DNA from: Nocardia aobensis NBRC 100429
GTDB lineage: Bacteria; Actinomycetota; Actinomycetes; Mycobacteriales; Mycobacteriaceae
Reading direction: 5' to 3'
Length of the DNA stretch: 64,000 nucleotides
NCBI RefSeq assembly: GCF_000308375.1
Contig: NZ_BAFQ01000062.1
Span: forward strand, 1-64,000
A model generated the notes under the pieces. The model was not told where the DNA came from, did no database searches, and saw only the letters and a list, made by a program, of their open reading frames with translations. The position numbers and the translations under genes were made by a program. Of the stretch, positions 25,407 through 33,205 are shown piece after piece (position 1 is the stretch's first letter; each line of letters starts with the position of its first letter).

Positions 25407-26270
25407 TCACCACACCCAGGCGTAGAGCATTGCGATCACGAGCCCGGTCACTACCAACGGCACGTAGACCGGTGCGACGGACCAAGATTTCCAGTCTCGT
25501 AGATCGGGCCAGTAGTTGCGCCGCTTTCTATCGGCCCCGGCCACTGCGGGATTCATCGAGAACGCGGGGACAGGGCCATCGCCTGCAACCTCGTCGTACA
25601 GCTGACGAAATGCGCGTTCCTCTTTGAGGTAGTTGGCGTCCAGGAGCGCAAAGACCATCACAGCGACAACTCCGAGCAATGCGATCCCCGGCGCGTTCTT
25701 CGTGATGGCGTAACCGTACGTTGCGGTCACGATAGGGAGGAGCCACGCCTTGGCGGTGGAGGACGCCTGCGCTAGTCGCGCGACGACAGACTGGACGAAT
25801 ACCAGATGTTGCCGACGGTCCTCCGCGGACGTGGTCGAGGTGCCTCCGGGAAGGGCTGCGGTGATCCGGCGTGCGGCACTTGCCATATCGGTGCTGGTCT
25901 CCTCGGTGCCGGCAGGCCAGAACTCGGTCATCCGATCGTTCTCCCACCGGGGCACCACATGCACGTGCACGTGCCCGACTGTCTGGGCCGCGGCACGCCC
26001 GTTGGACTGGATGATGTTGAGCCCTTCAGGAGCCAGCGCGGTGCGGATCGCTTTCGCCACTTTGATCGTCACGAAAGACAACGATGTGAGGTCTGAATCC
26101 GCTAGTTCCCACACGTGCCGAACATGCCTCGTCGGCACTACCAGAGTGTGACCATGTGTGGCCGGCTCCAGCGGGAAGAACGCGACGGTGTTCGCATCGC
26201 GGTAGATCTCACGAGCAGACGGGTCTTCCCCAGAGACAATGACACAAAAGGGGCACGCAGCATCCGTCAC
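25407..26270 (-). CDS. HIT-domain protein fused to a three-helix membrane module
   Basis: Residues 1-115 are a complete HIT domain: the zinc-like PFCVI start, GHTLVVPTRH, and the histidine triad H100-V-H102-V-H104. HIT enzymes hydrolyse adenylated or other nucleoside-phosphate adducts. Residues 150-287 are a separate part with a short helix (KAWLLPIV region, 174-190), a strong membrane helix (194-214) followed by ALLDANYLKEERAFRQLYDEV, and a last helix at 267-287. That part resembles small membrane proteins often seen near bacterial defence genes, by memory only. The start is a GTG at 26270 with no ribosome site, so it may be leaderless. Confidence 0.83.
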   Translation of the reverse strand: MTDAACPFCVIVSGEDPSAREIYRDANTVAFFPLEPATHGHTLVVPTRHVRHVWELADSDLTSLSFVTIKVAKAIRTALAPEGLNIIQSNGRAAAQTVGHVHVHVVPRWENDRMTEFWPAGTEETSTDMASAARRITAALPGGTSTTSAEDRRQHLVFVQSVVARLAQASSTAKAWLLPIVTATYGYAITKNAPGIALLGVVAVMVFALLDANYLKEERAFRQLYDEVAGDGPVPAFSMNPAVAGADRKRRNYWPDLRDWKSWSVAPVYVPLVVTGLVIAMLYAWVW

Positions 26271-26479
26271 GGTCGAACACGCCTGCGGTCAGTCCGATCC
26301 TCGGTCACGCCTCGATCCTCCCTGTCGAATCTGATGGCGATCAGACTACGGTCTCTCGCTGTCACGTTCAGAAGTACTCGACAACTGAAATACGAAAGAC
26401 CCTCTCGCACGGGCGGTTGCGTCGACCGATCAGCGCCACGATGATTCCCGGCCCGACAGGCCACCTTCGACCCGATGGA

Positions 26480-26845
26480 TCAGCCGGCCAGGAATTCCAC
26501 GCGATTGCCCACCGGATCGGCGGTGTGGAAACGGCGGCGACCGGGGATTTCGGCCGGATCCGCCCATCGGACCTCATATCCGGCAGCCGTGACCGCGTCC
26601 GCCGTCGCGTCGACATCGACGACGAAGGCGGGATGAGCTTTGCGTGCGGGATGGAAGGACTCCTCGACACCCACGTGGAGTTCACCGTCCGGACCGCCCA
26701 CTCCCAGGACCAGGAACCAACAGCCGCCAGTGGCTGCGAGTAACGGGGGTTTGGGGAGTTCCGCCCAGCCGAGTACGCCGGTGTAGAAGGCTCGCATGCG
26801 GGCTTCGGCGCCCGGCGGACAAGCGATTTGCACGTGATGGATCAC
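26480..26845 (-). CDS. VOC/glyoxalase-fold protein
   Basis: A single-domain VOC protein of about 121 residues: IHHVQIACPPGAEARMRAFYTGVLGW at the N-terminus and FHTADPVGNRVEFL at the C-terminus are the usual first and last beta-alpha elements. The GTG at 26845 is preferred because AGGAG lies five bases upstream; an ATG at 26860 is possible and the frame stays open to 27049. VOC proteins include dioxygenases, glyoxalases and resistance proteins; no specific function can be given. It lies just outside the lower-GC island. Confidence 0.8.
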   Translation of the reverse strand: MIHHVQIACPPGAEARMRAFYTGVLGWAELPKPPLLAATGGCWFLVLGVGGPDGELHVGVEESFHPARKAHPAFVVDVDATADAVTAAGYEVRWADPAEIPGRRRFHTADPVGNRVEFLAG

Positions 26846-26966
26846 AGCATCTCCTGACATCCGTTGCAGGACAAGAATAGTCGGCGCGACGAGCTGTGAG
26901 CACGTCACCGCCGGAGCGCGAAAGCCGCGCTCGAGAACGGCGGCATCGGCCTGCCGGCGCATTCGA

Positions 26967-27437
26967 TCAGGAGTGCTGCGGCGCCGGGCACTGCCCGGTC
27001 TGCTCACCGATCGAATTGATCTCCGCATTCGGCCGCGGATCACCCGCATAGTTGATCTGATCGGTGCACTTCACGGCGGCGGGTGCTGCTTCCGGTGGCG
27101 GCCCGGCGGGTGTCGCGGCGGGCGGGCCGGAGGGGTCGCGCGGCCCTTGGGGCGACGCCTGCGGCGGGGCGGAATCTGTCCCATCCGTACCTTCGTGCGC
27201 CGAGGGCGACGGGACTTGGGCGGCCGCGGTGGTCGAGGCCGGACCTGTCGAAGCCGGAGCCGTAACGGACGTCCGAGCACTCGAACCGGCCGACGTCTCA
27301 GGTGCGGAAGTGCTTCCCCCGGAGGAGCATCCGGCGATCGCGAGCGCGCATGCGGCGAATACCGCGAGGCCGATCCGGGAGATCGTTCGCGTCGGCCGTG
27401 CGGCCGGTGCGGAATCGTCGAATGTCATGCGCGGCAT
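26967..27437 (-). CDS. Putative lipoprotein with Pro/Ala/Ser-rich linker
   Basis: The 156-residue product has a basic N-terminus, a hydrophobic core and a lipobox LAIAGC-SS with the modified Cys at about residue 36, so it should be a lipid-anchored envelope protein. About ninety residues of low-complexity Ser/Thr/Ala/Pro follow, then a short C-terminal segment with two cysteines (VKCTDQINYAG, TGQCPAP) that may pair. The ATG at 27437 has GAAAG upstream; ATG 27428 is an alternative. The function is unknown. Confidence 0.78.
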   Translation of the reverse strand: MPRMTFDDSAPAARPTRTISRIGLAVFAACALAIAGCSSGGSTSAPETSAGSSARTSVTAPASTGPASTTAAAQVPSPSAHEGTDGTDSAPPQASPQGPRDPSGPPAATPAGPPPEAAPAAVKCTDQINYAGDPRPNAEINSIGEQTGQCPAPQHS

Positions 27438-27542
27438 CGCTTTCTGTCGAGGGCCGAGACGAGGTGGCTACGTTCGAGAGATACGCCCACTTCGGCCGGC
27501 CGTTAACAGTCGCAGAGAATTCGCCGTGCGTTCCGGTCGCGA

Positions 27543-28046
27543 CTACGGTGCGCGACGAGCGGCCGGACGGTGCTCAGCATCGTCCTCGTCGTGGTCCTCG
27601 TCGTCGTCGTGAATACGGTTGCGGGTCAGCGCAAGTCCGGTACCCACGACACCGATGAGGCTCAGCGCGATGGCAATGCTCGACCAGCCGTCCCGGTGCC
27701 AGTACACATCTTCGAGCGTGATCAGCAGCGCGGCCTCGTCCACGATCAGCGCCAGCGCGATACCCAGTGCCAGACCCATCCATGTCCGCGCCCGGGGACT
27801 GCGATCGACCATGCCGAAGATGGCGACACCGGCCAGCAGCACCAGCCCCCACAGGTAATGGTGCAGATGAGTTCCGCCGGTGGACACATCGCCGACGTTG
27901 CTGGTGTCGATGTGGATCAGCCAGGTCACCAACCGGGCGCCACCGAAGGTGACGGTGAACGCCAGCCAGGCCAGCACGATCCCGCGGCGAGATTCCTCGA
28001 TCTGGTTCCATCGGCGCGGAAACCGAAAACGAGCAGGTCCAGTCAT
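27543..28046 (-). CDS. Integral membrane protein with His/Asp-rich tail
   Basis: The 167-residue protein has four predicted membrane helices (around residues 22-44, 65-82, 90-108 and 122-142). A loop THLHHYLWG between the first two holds three histidines, and the C-terminus ends with a highly acidic HDDDEDHDEDD stretch. This layout recurs in actinobacterial proteins of unknown function and could bind metal, but that is only a suggestion. It is divergent from the PucR-type regulator gene. Confidence 0.75.
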   Translation of the reverse strand: MTGPARFRFPRRWNQIEESRRGIVLAWLAFTVTFGGARLVTWLIHIDTSNVGDVSTGGTHLHHYLWGLVLLAGVAIFGMVDRSPRARTWMGLALGIALALIVDEAALLITLEDVYWHRDGWSSIAIALSLIGVVGTGLALTRNRIHDDDEDHDEDDAEHRPAARRAP

Positions 28047-28183
28047 GGCGCCGATATACCCCCGCCGGGCACCGCCAAGCGGTCACGAAGGGCTGGTGCT
28101 ACCTCACATCGACTGCCGAAACCGTCACCGTGCCGACCGACCGGCTTCCTCCGCGCATCCCCTCTCGACGTACTGTGGCCGTC

Positions 28184-29380
28184 GTGGCGCCCGCAGGAAT
28201 CCCCGATCAAGTGCCCGACTCCGCGGAGTTGGCGAGGGCGTGCGGGAGCGATATCGCCGAGCTCACCGCACGGCTCATGGCGGCGGTGTTCACCGACAAT
28301 CCGGAGTGGACCGACTATTCGGCGGTGAGCAGAACGGATCTGCGGGAGGGGTGCCGGCGGTTCCTCACGCGGGTGCTGGAGTTGCTCGCGGCGAAGGGGG
28401 CCGGCGCCGAGCGCGACGATGTGGCCGCCGCGATCGGCCGGCAGCGCGCCGCGCAGGGTGTTCCGCTCGAGGCCATGCAGCGCACCTTCCGCCTGGGCGG
28501 GCGCATCGTGTGGGAAGCGCTGATGGATCGTGCCGGCGATATGTCACCTGCCGATTTCCGTGAAATCGGGACCGCCATGTGGGCGGTTGTCGACGGGATG
28601 TCCTCGGCGCTGGTGACCTCCTATCGCGGCGCCGAACTCGACCGGGTCCGACGCGACGAGCGCCGCCGTCACGCCCTGATCGAAGATGTCCTCTCCGGGC
28701 GTGGCCGCGACGCCGCCTTCGCGGCGTATGCGGCGCGGGAACTCGACCTCCCCGCCGGCGGCGACTACCTGGTGGTCGTCGCTCGCGGGGAACAGCCGCT
28801 GCGGCTGGGCACCGAAAGCGCGTTGGCGGCCATGGGGATTCGTTCGGTCCGCCACGATCGGGGCGACCACACGGTCGGCATCGTCGCGTTGGAACAGCGT
28901 TCGCCGCAGCAGGTGGCGGAGCTGCTGGGTCCGCTCGTGCTCGGACGCGCGGGGCTGTCCCCGGCGGTCGACGGTCTGGCCGAGATCGACGTCGCCCACG
29001 CACTCGCCACGCTGGCACTCGATACCGCCCCGCGAGACCGCGAACCCACTCTCACGCTGCTCGAAGATCGCTACCCGGAGGCCCTGCTGGTGCGCGCGCC
29101 CGATCTGGCGCAGCGATTGGTCCAGCGATGCTTGGGCCCGATTCTGGCGCTGCCCGCCAGAGAGCGCGACATCCTGCTGCGCACGCTGACGGTCTGGCTA
29201 GCCGAGAACTGCTCGGCCGCGCACGCCGCACCGCTGTTGCACTGCCATCGCAACACCGTCATCAACCGGCTCCAGCGCGCCGCGACGCTGCTCGGGCGGC
29301 CGCTGGAAGGTCAGCGTCACCAATTCGAACTCGGCCTCGCGCTCACCGCGCACGACCTGCTCGAACGCCCCACCGACTGA
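28184..29380 (+). CDS. PucR/CdaR-type transcriptional regulator
   Basis: The C-terminal 55 residues are the PucR helix-turn-helix: LAENCSAAHAAPLLHCHRNTVINRLQRAATLLGR. The N-terminal part is helical (RsbRD-like: ELTARLMAAVFTDNP, GVPLEAMQRTFRLGGRIVWEAL) and the middle resembles a GGDEF-like sensor. The start is uncertain: GTG at 28184 or 28175, or GTG 28130; none has a good ribosome site. It is immediately upstream of the lpd-E1-E2 operon on the same strand, so it is the obvious candidate for its control. Confidence 0.82.
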   Translation: MAPAGIPDQVPDSAELARACGSDIAELTARLMAAVFTDNPEWTDYSAVSRTDLREGCRRFLTRVLELLAAKGAGAERDDVAAAIGRQRAAQGVPLEAMQRTFRLGGRIVWEALMDRAGDMSPADFREIGTAMWAVVDGMSSALVTSYRGAELDRVRRDERRRHALIEDVLSGRGRDAAFAAYAARELDLPAGGDYLVVVARGEQPLRLGTESALAAMGIRSVRHDRGDHTVGIVALEQRSPQQVAELLGPLVLGRAGLSPAVDGLAEIDVAHALATLALDTAPRDREPTLTLLEDRYPEALLVRAPDLAQRLVQRCLGPILALPARERDILLRTLTVWLAENCSAAHAAPLLHCHRNTVINRLQRAATLLGRPLEGQRHQFELGLALTAHDLLERPTD

Positions 29381-29409
29381 ACGTTTCGCCCGGCGCAGCC
29401 GCAAGCGAT

Positions 29410-29428
29410 ATTGGGCGCAGCGCCCAAT
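29410..29428. promoter_or_regulatory. 19-bp perfect palindrome between pucR and lpd
   Basis: ATTGGGCGC and GCGCCCAAT flank a single A. It begins 30 bases after the regulator stop and lies 127 bases before lpd. It could be an operator for the dehydrogenase operon or a hairpin ending the regulator mRNA; there is no T run after it, which favours an operator slightly. Confidence 0.5.
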
Positions 29429-29554
29429 TCCGGGTCGCAAAACCTGGGCTTGCCGGGAATTGTCCGGCGTCCGTGCGCGGATAAGACTCCACACCTGATG
29501 GCCCACACCGCAACCGGATTCGGGTCACGCAATTCAGGACGAGGAGCACCACAA

Positions 29555-31009
29555 GTGCCGGAATTCGATCTCTTGATCATCGGCGGCGGGCCGGGTGGGT
29601 ACGTCGCGGCGATCCGCGCGGCCCAGCGCGGCCTGCACGTCGCCGTGGTGGAGAAGGAACGCCCGGGCGGGGTGTGCCTGAACTGGGGCTGCATCCCCAC
29701 CAAGGCCATGCTGCGCTCGGCAGAGGTATTCGAAACACTGAGCGCCGCAGCCGATTTCGGTGTGCTGGCCGACAACGTGCGGTTCGACTTCGCGGCCGTC
29801 CGCCGGCGCAAGGACGGGATCGTCGGCAAACTGACCGGCGGCGTGGCCGGGCTCCTGCGGGCCAACGGCGTCACCGTGATCGAGGGGCATGCCCGTTTCA
29901 CCGGACCGACCACGGTCGAGGTATTCGAGCCGGGTCCCTCGCCGGTCTTCACCGACGGTCCGCGTTACGCGGCCGCCCCCACCGGCACTCCGACGCGAAC
30001 CGTGACAGCCACCGACATCATCGTCGCGACCGGGTCCGTGCCCGCGGCCCTGCCCGTGCCGGGCGCCGACCTGCCCGGCGTGATCACCTCCGACGGCGCG
30101 TTCGGGTTGACCGAGGTGCCGCGGCGGCTGGTCGTCATCGGCGGCAGCGCGGTCGGCGTCGAATGGGCCGGCCTGTTCGCCGCCTTCGGCGCCGAAGTGA
30201 CCGTGGTGGAGATGCAGGACCGGCTGGTTCCCGCGGAGGACACCGAGATCGGCGCCGCGCTGGGCCGCTCGTTCACCGAGCGCGGCATCACCGTCCTGAC
30301 CGGCTGCACCGTCACCGGCATCGACCGGACCGGCGATGCGCTGGAGGTCGACGTGAACGGCGCGACGACTCGGAAAATTGCGGCCGACGTCGTGCTCGTC
30401 GGTGTGGGACGACGGCCGAACACCGCCGATCTCGACCTGAAATACGCCGGAATCGACACCGACGCACGAGGTTTCATTCCGGTCGACGACCGGCTACGGA
30501 CCACGGTCGAGCACGTCTACGCCATCGGCGATGTCACCGGCAAGGCGCTGCTGGCCCACGTGGCATCCCATCAGGGGCTCACCGCCGCCGACGTCATCGC
30601 CGGTCACGACGCCCACATCGACTACACCGTGATCCCCGCGGCGACGTTCACCCATCCGGAGATCGCGAGCGTCGGCCTGACCGAGGACGCGGCTCGCGCC
30701 GGCGGCCACGAGGTGGTCACCGCGAAATTCCCGTTCGCCGCACTCGGGCGAGCCGAAGCGCTCGGCGAGACCCAGGGCTTCTGCAAGATCGTCGCCGGGG
30801 CACGCCATCGGGAAGTGCTCGGCGTGCACATCATCGGCCCTTCCGCGAGCGGTCTGATCGCCGAAGGGGCACTGGCGATATCACTCGAAGCGACGCTCGA
30901 CGAACTCGCCGACACCATCCACGCCCACCCCACCCTCGGCGAGATCGGTATGGAGGCAGCCCTGACCGGGCTCGGCCTGCCGATCCACATCGCGCCGCGT
31001 TCACGTTGA
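29555..31009 (+). CDS. lpd: Dihydrolipoyl dehydrogenase (E3)
   Basis: The 484-residue protein starts at a GTG at 29555, with GAGGAG nine bases upstream; the frame is open to 29411. IIGGGPGGYVAAIRA is the FAD site, GGVCLNWGCIPTKA holds the redox disulfide, IGGSAVGVEWAGLF the NAD site, and AHPTLGE the C-terminal His-Glu of the partner active site. It reoxidises dihydrolipoamide with NAD. It heads an operon with E1alpha, E1beta and E2 (gaps of 8-12 bases), so it is dedicated to that complex. Confidence 0.93.
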   Translation: MPEFDLLIIGGGPGGYVAAIRAAQRGLHVAVVEKERPGGVCLNWGCIPTKAMLRSAEVFETLSAAADFGVLADNVRFDFAAVRRRKDGIVGKLTGGVAGLLRANGVTVIEGHARFTGPTTVEVFEPGPSPVFTDGPRYAAAPTGTPTRTVTATDIIVATGSVPAALPVPGADLPGVITSDGAFGLTEVPRRLVVIGGSAVGVEWAGLFAAFGAEVTVVEMQDRLVPAEDTEIGAALGRSFTERGITVLTGCTVTGIDRTGDALEVDVNGATTRKIAADVVLVGVGRRPNTADLDLKYAGIDTDARGFIPVDDRLRTTVEHVYAIGDVTGKALLAHVASHQGLTAADVIAGHDAHIDYTVIPAATFTHPEIASVGLTEDAARAGGHEVVTAKFPFAALGRAEALGETQGFCKIVAGARHREVLGVHIIGPSASGLIAEGALAISLEATLDELADTIHAHPTLGEIGMEAALTGLGLPIHIAPRSR

Positions 31010-31020
31010 GGAGCACCACC

Positions 31021-32190
31021 GTGACTACCACAACCCCACAGAAGGCCACGCGCACGTCGACCCGGCGCGCACCGAAACGACCGGCCGCGACCACCGAGCC
31101 GTCCACGACCGTATCGAGCGAAGCTCTGCTCGCCGACCGAACCGCTTCCCAGACAGCATCATTCGACGCACGGGTGGCGGCCGAGGACCCGGGCACGCTG
31201 CGGCAGCTGTATCGCGACATGCTGTTCGTGCGCCGATTCGAGGAGCGCACCGCGCAGAGCTATCAGCAGGCCAAGATCGGCGGCTACTGCCACCTCAACC
31301 TCGGCGAAGAGGCCACCGTGGTAGGCCTCGGCGCGGCGATGCGGCCCACCGACTACCTGTTCACCAACTACCGCGAACACGGCTACGCCCTCGCCAAGGG
31401 CATCGAACCCGGCCGGGTCATGGCCGAACTGTACGGCCGATCCACCGGCACCTCCAAAGGGTGGGGCGGATCGATGCACATGTACGACACCCAGACCCGG
31501 CTGCTCGGCGGCTACGCCATCGTCGGCGGGCAGGTGCCGCTCGCCGTCGGCGCGGCCCTGGCGATCGACTACCGCGGCGGCGACGACGTCGTCGTCTGCC
31601 AAATGGGTGAGGGCACAACCAATATCGGCGCCTTTCACGAATCGCTGAACCTGGCCGCGCTGTGGAATCTGCCGATCGTGTTCCTGGTGGTCAACAACCA
31701 GACCGGCATGGGCACCACCGTCGAGAAGTCCTCCGCCGAACCCGATCTGTGGAAACGCGCCGCCGCCTACCGCATGCGTGGCGAACGAGTCGACGGCACC
31801 GACGTCCTCGCCGTCCGCGATATCGCCGAGCAACTCATCGACACCGCACGCCGGGAGGGAAAGCCGGCCCTGCTGGAAGCGGTCAGCCACCGCCTGAAAG
31901 GCCACTCGGTGGTCGACCCCGCGAAATACCGCACCGAGGAAACGGTGACGGCGGCGCGATCCCACGACCCGATCGAGATCTGGAAGAGCGCGCTGCTGAA
32001 AGCCGGTGTGCTCAGCGAGGATTCGGCCGCCGCCCTGGACGCGGAGATCATCGCCGAGGTCGCCGCCGCCGTCGAGTTCGCCGACACCAGTCCGCATCCG
32101 CAGCCGTCGAGCTTGTTCGACTACACCTACGCCACCCCCGTGCCCGGCGATTCCCGCCGCCTGCCCGCCGACCCGCTCTTCACCGCCTGA
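31021..32190 (+). CDS. acoA: TPP-dependent 2-oxo acid/acetoin dehydrogenase E1 alpha
   Basis: The 389-residue protein has the E1-alpha fold: FTNYREHGYALAKG, SKGWGGSMHMYD, and the thiamine diphosphate motif beginning GEGTTNIGAFHESLN and ending in VVNNQ. The usual GDG is GEG here, as in some acetoin dehydrogenases. The first fifty residues are a Thr/Arg/Pro-rich extension of unknown use. With the beta subunit it decarboxylates the substrate and acylates lipoate. I favour acetoin over pyruvate because a separate AceE exists in this window; the symbol is therefore tentative. Confidence 0.85.
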   Translation: MTTTTPQKATRTSTRRAPKRPAATTEPSTTVSSEALLADRTASQTASFDARVAAEDPGTLRQLYRDMLFVRRFEERTAQSYQQAKIGGYCHLNLGEEATVVGLGAAMRPTDYLFTNYREHGYALAKGIEPGRVMAELYGRSTGTSKGWGGSMHMYDTQTRLLGGYAIVGGQVPLAVGAALAIDYRGGDDVVVCQMGEGTTNIGAFHESLNLAALWNLPIVFLVVNNQTGMGTTVEKSSAEPDLWKRAAAYRMRGERVDGTDVLAVRDIAEQLIDTARREGKPALLEAVSHRLKGHSVVDPAKYRTEETVTAARSHDPIEIWKSALLKAGVLSEDSAAALDAEIIAEVAAAVEFADTSPHPQPSSLFDYTYATPVPGDSRRLPADPLFTA

Positions 32191-32200
32191 GGACCATCCC

Positions 32201-33193
32201 GTGCCTGTCATGACCTACCGCGAAGCACTGCGCGAGACCCTGCGCGAGGAAATGCGCCGCGACGACGACATCTTCCTGATCGGTGAGGAGATCGGCGTCT
32301 TCGAAGGCTCCTACAAGATCACCGCCGGACTGCTGAACGAATTCGGCGACAAGCGAGTTCGCGACACCCCGATCGCGGAGGAAGGGTTCGTCGGCGCGGC
32401 CATCGGCGCCGCCATGCTGGGGTTGCGCCCGGTCGTGGAGATCATGACGATCAACTTCTCGCTGCTCGCGCTGGATCAGATCGTCAATCACGCCGCCAAG
32501 ATCTACGGTATGTTCGGCGGGCAGACCAGCGTGCCGATGGTCATCCGCACCCCGGGCGGCGGCGGACAACAACTCGGCGCCACCCACTCCCAGAACATCG
32601 AGCTGTACTACGCGTTCGTGCCCGGTCTCAAAGTCGTCGCGCCCAGCACTCCCGCCGACGCCCGCGCTCTGCTCAAAGCCGCCATCGACGACGACGATCC
32701 GGTGCTGTTCCTGGAGAACCTGTCGCTCTACAACACCAAAGGCGACGTACCGGACGATCTCCCGCCCGCACAGATCGGCAAGGCCGCCGTCACCCGCGAG
32801 GGCACCGACATCACGCTGATCGGCTACTCCCGCATGGCTACGGTCTGCACCCAGGTCGCGGAAAGGCTTGCCGCCGAGGGCATTTCCGCCGAGGTGATCG
32901 ACCTGCGCAGCCTGCGCCCGCTCGACCGCGACACCCTCGTCCGCTCGGTCCGCGGCACCGGATGCGCGGTCATCGGCGAGGACGACTGGCTCACCTACGG
33001 CATCGGCGCCGAAATCGCGGCCTCGATCTCCGACGGCGCCTTCGACTATCTGGATGCCCCCGTACGCCGCGTCGCCATGGCCGAAGTGCCGCTCCCCTAC
33101 GCCAAGCCGCTGGAGAAGCTGGCCCTGCCGTCCGTCGAATCGCTCTACACCGCCGCCGTCGAAACCCTTGCGGCCGTGGGCAAGCGACGCTGA
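32201..33193 (+). CDS. acoB: 2-oxo acid/acetoin dehydrogenase E1 beta
   Basis: The product of about 330 residues is a transketolase-like E1 beta subunit: MTYREALRETLREEM at the start, DTPIAEEGFVGAAIGAAMLG with the TPP-contact Glu, and the C-terminal domain with SLRPLDRDTLVRSV and AVIGEDDW. It forms the heterotetramer with the preceding alpha subunit. The GTG at 32201 or the ATG at 32210 may be the start; it follows acoA by 10 bases. Substrate assignment is as for E1 alpha. Confidence 0.87.
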   Translation: MPVMTYREALRETLREEMRRDDDIFLIGEEIGVFEGSYKITAGLLNEFGDKRVRDTPIAEEGFVGAAIGAAMLGLRPVVEIMTINFSLLALDQIVNHAAKIYGMFGGQTSVPMVIRTPGGGGQQLGATHSQNIELYYAFVPGLKVVAPSTPADARALLKAAIDDDDPVLFLENLSLYNTKGDVPDDLPPAQIGKAAVTREGTDITLIGYSRMATVCTQVAERLAAEGISAEVIDLRSLRPLDRDTLVRSVRGTGCAVIGEDDWLTYGIGAEIAASISDGAFDYLDAPVRRVAMAEVPLPYAKPLEKLALPSVESLYTAAVETLAAVGKRR

Positions 33194-33205
33194 GAGGAAA
33201 GACCG

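Noticed and set aside
26271..26479. Possible gene remnant between HIT and VOC genes
   Set aside because: Only short frames without start signals or family features; it may be decayed island DNA but nothing supports a call.
29674..31020. Upstream extension of the E1 alpha frame across lpd
   Set aside because: It is Arg-rich out-of-frame reading of lpd. The GTG at 31021 with a ribosome site is the proper start.
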